From Mytilisepta virgata (taxonomy: Eukaryota > Mollusca > Bivalvia > Mytilida > Mytilidae): DNA of 64,000 nucleotides. Positions 32,690-43,212 of the stretch are shown here, piece after piece (the stretch's first letter is position 1; every line of letters starts with the position of its first letter). The notes below the pieces were generated by a model. That model did not search any database. It worked only from the letters and a program-made list of their open reading frames with translations, and was not told the DNA's origin. Both the position numbers and the translations under genes were made by a program. Where the stretch lies: positions 88,929,539 through 88,993,538 of the forward strand of contig CM051519.1 of the NCBI GenBank assembly GCA_028015205.1. Reading direction: 5' to 3'.

Positions 32690-33090
32690 TCGGACATCTT
32701 TTGAACTGAGTTTTACTGTGTGTATCGCTGTGTGCTTGTATATTCCACATTGGCTAGAGGTATAGGGTGAGGGTTGAGATCTCACAAAACATGTTTAACC
32801 CCGCCGCATTTCCGCGCCTGTCCCAAGTCAGACCCCCCCACCCAACGTCAGGAACCTCTAGCCTTTGTTATAGCCTCGTGTTTTTTCATTTTGGTTCGTT
32901 TGAATGTTTTGAGTTTATTGTGCCGTCCATTTTGCTGAACTAGTTAACATTATTGTTTACGGGCCAGCTGAGGCCCGCCTCCGGTGCGGGATTTTCTCGC
33001 TTCATTCACGACCCATTGGTAGCCTTGAGCTGTTTTCTGCTCTTTGGTCAGGTTGTTGTCTCTTTGACACATTCCCCGTTTCCATTCTCT
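32690..33090 (+). repeat. Dispersed repeat of mussel type
   Basis: CATCGGACTCGGACATCTTT, then CCGCATTTCCGCGCCTGTCC, GGGCCAGCTGAGGCCCGCCT, CCGGTGCGGGATTTTCTCGC and GTTGTCTCTTTGACACATTC. I recognise this as a very common interspersed repeat in mussel genomic sequence (from memory, not searched). Non-coding; it supports the mytilid guess. Confidence 0.5.
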
Positions 33091-33195
33091 ATTCTGAAGC
33101 AAAATCTTAAAGATAATTACGAAATATTATTTTTCTCCAGAATTAATGCATACATTGACAGAAGATAGCATTTTTTTTCTACTAAATATTAAGTG

Positions 33196-33470
33196 GAAAA
33201 ATGTATGAATAATTTAAGCTTTGAAAAAAGAAAAAATCTTGTAGAAATGAGAATAAGTGATCATGTGTTTAGAGGATGTTACAGAAAAGTTAAAAGAAAC
33301 AATAGAATATGCCAAGCAATGCAATTTAAATGTAATTGAGGGTGAAAGCCATTTCTGTTTTATATGTCTAAAATATAATACTTCTAGACAAGAATTGTTG
33401 ACTAACGTTTTAACAAAACTACCAGATATAAATAACTTATCAACTTATGAAAAACTGAAAGGAACACTGT
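33196..33470 (+). pseudogene. LINE C-terminal fragment, heavily decayed
   Basis: LSFEKRKNLVEMRISDH followed, after frame changes, by NRICQ and GESHFCFICLKYNTSRQELL, then DINNLSTYEKLKG. This is the same R+SDH...C...E.HF...C..Y...R motif as the relics at 31.6 and 59.5 kb. Confidence 0.6.
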
Positions 33471-33982
33471 AATAATTATCTTTTGCAGTTTTCTTCTCCA
33501 TATCATAAAAAAAAGTTTCTCGCACTTATGAAAGTGGACTCAACAACTGCATATATTTTGTACTTGTGTATTTCATTTAAGTATGACTGTATACTTTTGA
33601 TTTTTATTTTGTTCATTTTGTATGCTTTCAACCCCTATAGAGGTATAATTGTGCATTTCCAATAAACTATTTAATAATAAACGAGAAAATTCTGGCCCTG
33701 GCACCATAAAAGTTGAGAATATTCTTAAGTCTGAGAATATTCTTAAATACCGGAATACTCGAATGTGATTGGCTGAGAATGGGAATTTGAGTAAAATTTT
33801 CTTTACTCAGCAAGAATAGCTCTTTACGGCGCCCAGGCCTGTACATGTATCACGACGTTTAATTTAACGATTTTGTTCTAACACTATAAATATTTGTACA
33901 CTCGTACTGAACTGATTATACACGTCTCTATAGGATGGGTGCAACAAACCAGGCTACAACTGCTGCGATAATATCACAAACA

Positions 33983-34528
33983 AGAGGCTCAAGAGAATTG
34001 AGCCTGTATATATAGCCCACCTGACAGTCCCACAATCAATCCATTTTATTTCAAGTGAAAATTGTAATGGACCTTCCATAGATGTTTCATACCAAGTATC
34101 AGTTAATTTGGCTATATGTCTGAAGGGAAGATTTTTGAAATTTTGACCAATCAAAAATAAGAATTCATCATAGCTGCCATATTAGCTGTCCGACCGGGAC
34201 AAAATATGCAAACTTTATAATGGTCCTTCCACAGATGCTTTATTCATACCAGGTTACAGTTCAGTTGGCTTTGCGGTTTCAGAGGAGAAGATTTTTGAAA
34301 TTTTGACCAATCAGAAATAAGAATTCACCATAGCAGCCATATTAGTTGTCCGACCGGAACGGAATATGCAAACTTTATAAGGTCCTTCCATAGATGCTTC
34401 ACACCAAGTTTCAGTTCATTTGGCCGAGAGGTTTCAGAGAAGATTAAAATGTAAAAATTTAAAGGAGGACCGGGACGGACGACGGACGCCAAGTGATGAC
34501 ATTAGCTCACCTGGCCCAAAGGGATAAA
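33983..34528. mobile_element. gaggctc...gtgagcta family repeat, copy 2
   Basis: Starts CAAGAGGCTCAAGAGAATTG and AGCCTGTATATATAGCCCAC. It has two to three diverged units containing AATATGCAAACTTTATAA and TCAGAGGAGAAGATTTTTGA. It ends GGACGGACGACGGACGCCAA, then GTGATGACATTAGCTCACCTG. Non-coding. Confidence 0.65.
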
Positions 34529-35151
34529 AAAAGACAACAAACCGTGCTGAAACCTATTTTTAAAATGTTTTTGGAAATTTCTGCATCCATTTTATTTCAT
34601 ATTTCTTATCCAAACAAATGTGTCAGATTGAAATATTTTGGAGTATTCTGCTTCAAGTCTTTTTACAAAAACCTACCATCAAATCAACTAAAACAATCTG
34701 TAATATTTTTCAAGGTAACCGGCCCCCAGTAATCCAGGAATAGTAAATATAGTTTGCTTAGGATACTGGTAAACCTTGACCAATTCAGATGCACTTTACA
34801 TGCACATTTCAAAAAATCTTGTACATGAATATGTCACATAACCATGCAGTGCCTGAGGCCAAGAATGTGAGGGATACTTTGCTCTATATATTTATAGATA
34901 ATGTAAAGCATAGGCTAAATTATTTCACAGATAGGAATCAGATCAACCCTGTATCATAGACCATTCTAATGTTGTGCCTGTATGTATATATTATCTGCAT
35001 TTTGACAGCTAGATATCGTAAAATATCATCCCGTGAGCCAGAATATGAAGTTTGGGACGAGTGAGCGTAGCAGTCCCGAAATGACGTCTATGTAAACACT
35101 ACATAGCAACGACATTTTCTTGAGGTTTTTGTCGAAAATCATAGGAGAAAC

Positions 35152-35313
35152 AGATTCTCCTTCAATTTACTCGTGAGCTATGAAATTTCTCCACCCTCAA
35201 TAGTTAAATTTTAGATGTTAACACGCTCGCAAAAGCTCGCGTGTTGAAAATCGAAAATTTAACTATCTCGGGTGGAGAAATTCCATAACTCACTCGGACC
35301 TGAAGGAGAGTCT
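35152..35313. repeat. Fold-back element, ~62-bp arms
   Basis: Left arm 35152-35213 (AGATTCTCCTTC ... TTTCTCCACCCTCAATAGTT) pairs with right arm 35252-35313 (AACTATCTCGGGTGGAGAAA ... GAAGGAGAGTCT) with few mismatches. The loop itself contains a GC-rich hairpin (ACACGCTCGC, then GCTCGCGTGT). Confidence 0.75.
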
Positions 35314-35762
35314 ATATGTAAACGTTCTGAATTCTCTAAATTTTCGCGGGAAAAGTATAGATTCTTCATCGCAACGACAAGCTTTCCGTTACGTTGTTTA
35401 CCATACCAAAAAGTATATATTTATTGAATGTTCATGTGAAATATCTTATAAACGATATAAAAACCGACATTAAGGTGACTGTATTTTCATGTTTTAAAAA
35501 ACAAAATCGGTCTGGAAATCTTTGTTCATAATTTTTCGGGAAACTATATATAGAACCTCGCTGACGACATAGTCCGTCTCCGTTCGAGAAACAACTTCTG
35601 ACTAAAATATGCGCGACGTAAAATAATCACTCAAAAAAACCAAGGAGACGACATATTTAAACAACATTTATTCGTTTTTGTATTCATTCAGGCGAAAATA
35701 TGGACATATAAAAATAAAGCATACATTTAAAAATTTGATTTAATCGCAAATAATGAAATGCA

Positions 35763-36410
35763 ATGGAAAGAGTAGCAAGAATTATACTTGAATGCGATAT
35801 TTCAGTTCCATCTAATTTTATGTTTTCATCTTTAAAATGGCTATCTTTTACAAATAGAATAAAATACCAACAATCAATTCTAATGTATAAAATTGTAAAT
35901 GGACTAACACCTGATTACTTAGCAATGCTAAATATTAATGATGTGCAACACCACAACTTACGATCTGTCTCTAATAATGATCTATTTGTTCCAAGACCAA
36001 ATACAAATTTTTATAAAAAATCTTTTCATTATTCTGCAACAAAGGTATGGAATAATTTACCACTCAAAATAAAAAATTTTCGTAATGTGGAATTATTTAA
36101 GAAACATTGTTATAATCATTTTCTTGAAAATTCTATGCAAGTCGAATAATTTGTTTTCTTTCTTTTGTTGTAAGAATAAGAAAATTTAATCAAAACTTTA
36201 CCAATTATTGTCATTTATTGCCATTTGTATGTTTGAATGATTGAATTGTGTATATACTAGTAATATATATTGTATTTTAATGTATGAATGTTAATTGTAT
36301 ACATGTATTTTGTTTGAGGGCCTCAATGAAAATTAGACTACTTCTAATTGAGTTACCCTCTTTAAATAAAGAATTTATTATTATTATTATTATTATTATA
36401 AAGATCGGAA
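35763..36410 (+). pseudogene. 3' end of a CR1/jockey-like LINE with (ATT)n tail
   Basis: 128 codons open: MERVARIILECDISVPSNFM, then LKWLSFTNRIKYQQSILMYK, PDYLAMLNINDVQHHNLRSV and FHYSATKVWNNLPLKIKN. This is the L..RAAR.I......S...F..L.WL....R..+...++YK...G..P.YL ... S.....WN.LP block that ends many LINE reverse-transcriptase ORFs. A stop at 36147, a 3' UTR and then TAAATAAAGAATTTATTATT plus (ATT)n follow. It is 5'-truncated, as expected for reverse transcription from the 3' end. Confidence 0.85.
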
Positions 36411-37025
36411 AGAAGTCCCAGCAGACATTATCAGCACCGAGGAAAGACACATTTTGTTGATGTCACTTTTAGAAATGTCTTCATCATTCATTTAAATAAA
36501 TATAAAAAAAGGAACATCAAATCTTGATATATTTATTAATATTTTGCAATTTTGAAAGCTATTTAATAAGTTCTAAGCTGCCAAACGTTGGGAGAATTTA
36601 TTGATAAGTCCTGCTGACTGTTGATAACTCCTGCTCAGCGGACGCGCTTCTTGATACGAATTTTTCGGAGCTGCTCAACAAGCTGATAGAATACAGGGAA
36701 GGATGATTATGTAGTGTATCTCCTTGTTGAAGGCCACGGAAGGACCGGCTGCATCTAGATGTATCAATCTTTTATATGGGATGTTGTCTCATGTACTCGT
36801 TTCCCTTACATTTCCGTCAGATTACCGTATTTTATACTTGCAAAGGGAAATATAATTGGACGCAAAAGAACCGCGTTCTCTTGAAATTTTACTTAATTGG
36901 ACATTTTGAGCTTTGATACGAGAGACATAAACTCTGACCGACAAACTTGTCACGTCCAGTCAATTAAAGTATAAAATTCTGATACACTCGTTCGAGAAGT
37001 TCGCCTTTATCTTGCGTTTCTGTTT

Positions 37026-37415
37026 TGAGTATTGTTGAATTTTTTAACTATCGGCAAACAGGAACGACAGATCCAAAAATTGCTTACACGTTACAACTCA
37101 ACATTATGAAGCTGCAGACAAAATATAAAATCATTCCTTTCTGTAGAAGCCAAGAAAACTTTGACGAAAATTATTCTAGTGTTTTGAGTATTGTTGAATT
37201 TTAAACTATCGGCAAACAGGATGTGGCTGCACGACAGATCCAAAAAAATGCTTAGATGCTACAACTCAACATTATCAAGCTGCAGACAAAATATAAAATC
37301 ATGCCCTTTTGTAGAAGCTAAGAAAACTTTGATGAGTTTCCTACCCAAGGTCTTTCAGACGGACGGACGGACGAAGTCAAGCGGTAACTAGACCTGCTTT
37401 CGCCGTTTGCGACGC
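37026..37415. repeat. Minisatellite-cored repeat, two ~155-bp units
   Basis: AACTATCGGCAAACAGGA ... CTGCAGACAAAATATAAAAT ... GAAGCCAAGAAAACTTTGA is present twice. It is followed by GACGGACGGACGGACGAAGT and CGCCGTTTGCGACGCAGGT, the terminal block. Same architecture as the other families here. Confidence 0.6.
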
Positions 37416-38127
37416 AGGTAAAAACAATAAAACAATCATATAGTAATTACATGCATTTAGCATATTTAATTCCAGGTTAAGCTTCTTCTGTCGTCCGTTC
37501 TAATTAATCAACTAATCAATATGTCGTAGGGTTTAATAGTTTTATAATTTTTTCTTTATTAAGCAACACGAAGTGTTCAGAGTCAGAAATTATAGGGAAT
37601 CAAATAAATTCTTCCTCAAGTTATTAATTTACGATCCAATAGAAATCATTGGAAAGAAGACGTTCCAGAAAGTAAAGAAACATAACCTGTATGGATTATA
37701 GACTATTCATACAGGAAGCAAGTCATCTTGGATAGCCAAGGGATACGATATCTGCTTCTCTAATCGTAATCCTTGGCTAGCGAACATGGAAGCTATAAAA
37801 GTCTAACTGAAAACAAGATATCTCACATCCCTGACCTCTGATAGTTACTCTGAAAACCATGATGGGAAAGGCTATTAAATCCATAAAAAGAGTAATAACA
37901 GAGCATACTTGATAACAATTTTACAGCTCCCACCATGATAAAACAACATCTTTAGATACTTTGCTTAGTATCGATTTTTTTGTTTCGACTGGTGGCAGCA
38001 TTAGAGTGAACTAGATTCAGAATTACTAGTAGTCACAGCCAAGAACATTAGTATACCAAAAGTACTATAAAGACGAACGTGATGTACATGTACATAACTA
38101 ATCCATGCAGTAATGGAACATAACACA

Positions 38128-39165
38128 TAACAGCCTGTATCGCTCAGCTGAATGATAAAATAGCAGAACAAATCTTGTTATTGTGACACCCAACTGTTGA
38201 TGTTAACTGATAAATTTATGAAAAGGCGATCCTGATTGGCAATATGGATGATCGGACACAACTCTAAAGCCGAAGGACCACCTATACTGAGGACCATAAT
38301 GGGTCAGTGATTTCAGACAATAAGTTCTTTAAGTCAGTTTTCCTAAAGGGCTGTGCAGTTATCTTGGTTAGCCGTCAAAGTCATTATATATAATTTTGAA
38401 AGAGAACACATAGGGACCATTGATGCCAAGTTTCATTGTTATGTTGTTCCAGATATCATCTTAAAGTGACAGCAATCTTGGTTGGTGGTCGAAGTCAACC
38501 TCGAAAACCATGACGGGGACCACCTAAGGACCATTTCAAATATTTTTTATTCTCTATTTTTATTAATGGTAGACATTGGTTGGAGGGCTGGACACCAAGG
38601 TATACTTTTGAAAGGTGACCCCGTAAGGACCCTTCCATAACAAATTGGTAAAACTGGCCCAGTGGTTTCTCGGAAGATGATTGATTGATTGTTGCTTAAC
38701 CAGTGGCAAATATTTCATGCTTCTTCAGGACGAGAACCAGTTCAATTTATCAAACAATTCAACAGGAGTGGGATAGGACACAAAGAGGAACCAGTTTTGA
38801 CGGCCACTATAAAAGGAGCATGGTTGGGTAGGGTCGGATAATTTAGCCTTCTGTAGCCACCATCAGCCTACTCTTTTTCGAAAACTACAGAAGTGGTCTT
38901 TAGCGTGCAGAGAGTGTGGCATTCTTCAAATACGTTACCCACTATGGTCTGCGGTCAGGATTTCTGTATTATGAACTGACAACACCCACCCCCCACCACC
39001 CACAAGGAGAGGGTCTTCCCTATCTGCCACCTGGGGATGCACTAGGCAGCTCTATGGGTTGAGCCCCCAAGATCCATCACAGGTGCTAAGGAAAGTTTTT
39101 GTTGTAATGGTCACAGACCAAGTGATGGTAAAGGCTCTCATAGCCCTTTGGGCCAGATGAGCTAA
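38128..39165. mobile_element. gaggctc...gtgagcta family repeat, copy 3 (composite)
   Basis: Begins ACAGCCTGTATCGCTCAGCT and ends CAAGTGATGGTAAAGGCTCT ... CAGATGAGCTAAAA. An unrelated segment (about 38683-39070), starting GATTGATTGATTGTTGCTTA, sits inside and looks like a separate later insertion. Confidence 0.55.
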
Positions 39166-40749
39166 AATGCAAGCCAAAACTACCACTTACAGAGAGTCTT
39201 ACAGAAGGAAAAAAAAACAAGCACTGGTATACAAAATTTTTATTTCTTTTTCAAAATGGCATGATAAATGCCAGATTTTGGGAAAGTATGAACAATAATA
39301 AATGTAAGAATTATTTGGCAAAATCTGAGCATGGATATGATAGAACAATATAGTAATATCTTACATTATTTTGGAATATATTGTAAAATGGATTAAATTA
39401 TGACCAAGCAAGAGTTATTTGTTCTACACTGTCTACAGTTATTGACCTACATTTAAGGCCTAGTGGCATTACTGAATAAAAACCTTCATGAATATATAAA
39501 ATCAAAAATAACAAATACTAGATATCATTTCCATATACATGTATCAAAACATTCACTCAGTTAAAATGTTACACAAAATTTAAAAATATGGCAGAAAAAT
39601 TGCAATAGATAATTTATACACTAATATATACTGTGAAAATACTTCTTTTGTCAATATTAAGTTATTAAAAATTAGATAAAAAAGGGTAAAAACAAATATC
39701 TGCAAAGAATCAACTGCCATTTTGAATAAAGACTTTGTAAAATATACAATTTCAATGTGGGGAATATAATTATGAACACTATACTCAAAATACATCACAT
39801 ATTTAATGTATATATTGCACATAAGAGCATTAACAAAACATAATTATTACATTGAGTGTGGTGAAATACCGGAATTTCCGAGTGAAATCCAATCCGATAA
39901 TTCACCTAGGGAAATCAAAAGTCATATTTCACTCTAGGAAGTGACGTAACAATAGCCGTCGCCAACAATGTTGCTATAGTTATGTTGTTGCATAGTCACA
40001 TAAAAACATAATCCCTTGTATTGAATATGGAATATGTCAATGTAATAAACAGAATAATGCATCTCAAAATTCGAATACCAAGATCTACAACTCTTGACTG
40101 AAAAACACTAATAATCCACTTGTGCGGGTAGTGCACTCGTGAATTAATGTGTTGTTCGGTAACTCGTTTTAGTTTTTTATGTATTTGCATTTCAAGATTA
40201 GTTATACTATAAACATTAATAAAACCTGTTACTTATGTATGCATTGATACAGTTTTAATTTCTTTTTTAATATAATTTTTTTTATATACATTTGTATATA
40301 ATTCTCATTTGTCTGACTTTTGTATAGGGGTATTCAAGAGGAGATAAACACAAATTAATTTGAATAATCATGAGTCATGTATTTGAGATTTTTAAATAAG
40401 TAGTCTTTGGAATTATATGACAAGATAAAAATACTAGGAATTTAAATGTTCCCACAGGAAATAAATATTTAAAAGTCTTTGAGATTTAAGAAAACACTGG
40501 TGTATTGGATAGGGGAAAAAATTTGAAGTCTTGAGAATAACATACCAGTAATATACCATATATTTTTTGTAAAGGACTGGTATAATTTACAATGAATATT
40601 TTGTATATTCCACATCAGAAAAGGTTCTTGTTCTATAGTCTTGCCAAATTATAATAAATTCATTATAAATAATAAGTACTTTACTGGTACAACACAAGCC
40701 ACACTCAAACACACAAGCATTTGAAACACCAACACCTTCTACTTGATCT

Positions 40750-41502
40750 AGAGGCTAACAAGAGCCTGTATTGCTCACCTGGATTAAACTCATCCATCTT
40801 GAGCAGGACTAAACTTTTATGTGTTAGCAGTCATCTTGGCTGGTTTTCTCATAGGGCCCTATGTTAAACTAAGTACAGCTGTGGTGGTTATTTTGGTTGA
40901 CAGTCTGGCTCATTGGACAAATTTCTGAAAGAGGACCATCTAAGGACCATTGCTACCATGTCTGGTTTCAATTGGCCTAGTGGTATCAGAAGTTAGGCTG
41001 CGGCAGCCATCTAGATTCACAGTCCCAGTCATCAGACATGATTCTGAAAGAGGACCATTGCTGCCAAGTCTGTTTACAACTGGCATAGTGGTTTCAGACA
41101 AGACAATTTTTAAATGAATTTTCCCATAGGATCCTATGTTAAATTAAGTTTGTCTGTGGCAGCCACTTGGTTGACAGTCTGGGTTATCGGACACAAATAT
41201 GAAAGAGCACCACCTAAGGACCATTGATGCCAACTTTGGTTCAATTTGGCCATTTAGATTCATTGAAGAGGATTTTTGAAATCCATTTCCCCTTTTTTCT
41301 ATTTTTAATAACAGCAGCCATATCAATTAGAAGTCAGGGATGCAGGATACAATTTCGGAATGAGGCCACCCAAGGACCATTCCACCAAAGTTCGGTCCCA
41401 ATTGGCCCAATGGTCTCACAGGAGAAGATATTTAAAGGAAAGTTTACGTTTTAAGGAAAGTGATGCCAATAGCTCACATGGCCCTTTGGGCAAAGTGAGC
41501 CC
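40750..41502. mobile_element. gaggctc...gtgagcta family repeat, copy 4
   Basis: GAGGCTAACAAGAGCCTGTA and TTGCTCACCTGG at the start. About four units with CATAGGGCCCTATGTTAAAC and GGACCATTGCTGCCAAGTCT follow. It ends ATAGCTCACATGGCCCTTTG ... GTGAGC. Confidence 0.65.
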
Positions 41503-41776
41503 AAAATGGAGAAAAAAGTAAAGTAAAGAAATACCAAAAGCAGGGGGAAATCGAAAACAACTGACAAACAATGAAGACAAGACCAAAACAATATAAACAC
41601 TACATTTAAAAACTAAAAACATATGAACAATATGGACCCCACCAAAAAAAATTCAATAAAACAAAATATATATACACAATAAGGCAATAAATATTTAAAA
41701 AAAAAAACAATATACAATTACGACCCGCTGAGGAGGGAGGTATCCAAAATGTCTCCCGACTACTACAAATACTTTT

Positions 41777-42050
41777 GGGGCCTCTGTGGCCGAGTGGTCT
41801 AGGTAGTTCGTCATGACTACTAATGATCATTAGCCTGTCAACACTGAGGTTGTGTATTCAAATCTCACCTGTGGTCGGGTGTGTTCCACACTGATCTTAA
41901 TTGACAAGGACTGCCAATTTTCCTACCGAAGGTCGGTGGTTCTCTCCGGGTACCCTGGCTTCCTCAACCAATAAAAACTGGCTGCCATGAAATCGCTAAA
42001 TGTGCTGAAAACAGTGTAAAACCCCGACTGAACAAACAAACAAACCAATA
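41777..42050 (+). mobile_element. tRNA-derived SINE, + orientation
   Basis: Head GGCCTCTGTGGCCGAGTGGT (a tRNA-Leu/Ser-like A box, TGGCCGAGTGG), a B-box-like GGTTGTGTATTCAAATCTC about 75 bases on, then a conserved body (CCTACCGAAGGTCGGTGGTT, CTCTCCGGGTACCCTGGCTT). The tail ends GAACAAACAAACAAACC. Pol III promoter elements plus a conserved central domain mark a mollusc SINE; it resembles a widespread metazoan SINE core domain, exact family not determined. Confidence 0.8.
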
Positions 42051-42604
42051 CTTTTGAGAGCATGGGTACACCACAGTAAAAGCCATGTAATTCAGAACAG
42101 GGTTATAATTTCTGTACAATTGTCCAGAACACACTCTTAATGTTTTAGGGTGCATAATTCTATGCTTAAATTAAAGTTGTAAATTGTTAAAAAAAATTGT
42201 GTTATCTTCTGTAAATTCTTCCCATTTTTTAGTTGTTTATATGATCTATAAGATTTTTGGTAAGTTAAAGTAGATTAGTTTTAAATTCCAGCATTTTGCC
42301 TTGGACAGGCATTGCTTTTTGATATTGCCTGATATGAACTGGGCATGTATTTTGTAATTTCCTGTCATGAACATAAGAGAATGGGCACAAATATACATCA
42401 ATATTATGGTAAAGTAGCTCCCCAAAGGATTTTCATTTCATTCATTATACTTTTATACTGTTCTCATGAAAATGGACTTTCTTGTGTATTACATGAAATG
42501 AATAATGGAACCGAAAAAAGAGGACAAAAAAATTTAATATTTTTTGTTCCATGGCTTCCAGGGTCAGGGTTAATCTATTTTCAATAATTCTATATAAATA
42601 TGTT

Positions 42605-42872
42605 TTGTTTGTTTGTTTAGTTGGGGTTTAACGCCGTTTTCAGCACATTTGGCTATTTCGCGGCGGCCAGTTTTTATTGGTGGAGGAAGCCGGAGTACCC
42701 GGAGAGAACCACCGACCTTCGGTAGGAAAATTGACAATCCTTGTCAATTAAGATCGGAGTCGAACACACCCCGCCACAGGTGAGATTCGAACTCACAACC
42801 CAAGGGTTGACAGGCTAGTGATCATTAGTAGTCATGACGAACTACCTAGACCACTCGGCCACTGAGGCCCCT
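42605..42872 (-). mobile_element. tRNA-derived SINE, - orientation
   Basis: Reverse complement of the same family: GGCCTCAGTGGCCGAGTGGT head at 42,850-42,872, B-box-like GTTCGAATCTC, the same CGAAGGTCGGTGGTTCTCTC body, and an AAACAAACAAACAAA tail near 42,605. It is closer to the likely family consensus than the 41,777 copy. The pair is head to head, less than 1 kb apart. Confidence 0.8.
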
Positions 42873-43062
42873 CTATATAAATAACAAAAATCCATAATTC
42901 TATATTGATTTAAACTTGTACTAACCTTTGATAATATATGATAAACTACATGTTAACTAAATGGTCCTGAGTACGTAAATTCCCTATAAAATTTTTCGGA
43001 CAAATACACTCGACAGTTTTGAGAGGATTAATATTGTAATCAGTAAAAGGATGTGTAAATAT

Positions 43063-43212
43063 TTATATATCTACTGCTCCTCCCTGTAGCAATGCTTTTG
43101 AAACAACAGTATGGAAGACTTCTTCAATGGTGTCAATTTCCTTGGCAGAGGTTTCAAAATACGGTACATTTCCGATACTCTTACACCAGTTTTGTACTTC
43201 CTCTCTGGTTAC
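43063..43212 (-). CDS. Fusion gene exon G: Rab C-terminal part and stop
   Basis: [20 protein letters not shown], then [20 protein letters not shown] and LLQGGAVDI, then TAA at 43063-43065. ETSAK is the G5 guanine-binding motif. About 25 residues of the Rab7 hypervariable tail, including the C-x-C lipidation site, are missing. Confidence 0.93.
   Translation of the reverse strand, partial: VTREEVQNWCKSIGNVPYFETSAKEIDTIEEVFHTVVSKALLQGGAVDI

Larger units (their letters stand above)
26527..43062. other. Intergenic or 5' intronic repeat-rich region between the two host genes
   Basis: No complete gene found over about 16.5 kb. The missing first exon(s) and promoter of the NWD-like gene must lie here unless they are further away. 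The content is LINE relics, fold-backs, SINEs and copies of the gaggctc...gtgagcta family, listed separately. A GC-richer 100-bp patch at 27,295-27,397 has splice-like edges on the + strand and is unexplained. Confidence 0.5.

Noticed and set aside
41777..41870. A tRNA gene (GGCCGAGTGG A box)
   Set aside because: The A and B boxes are there but the cloverleaf is poor and a SINE body and tail follow. It is a SINE head.
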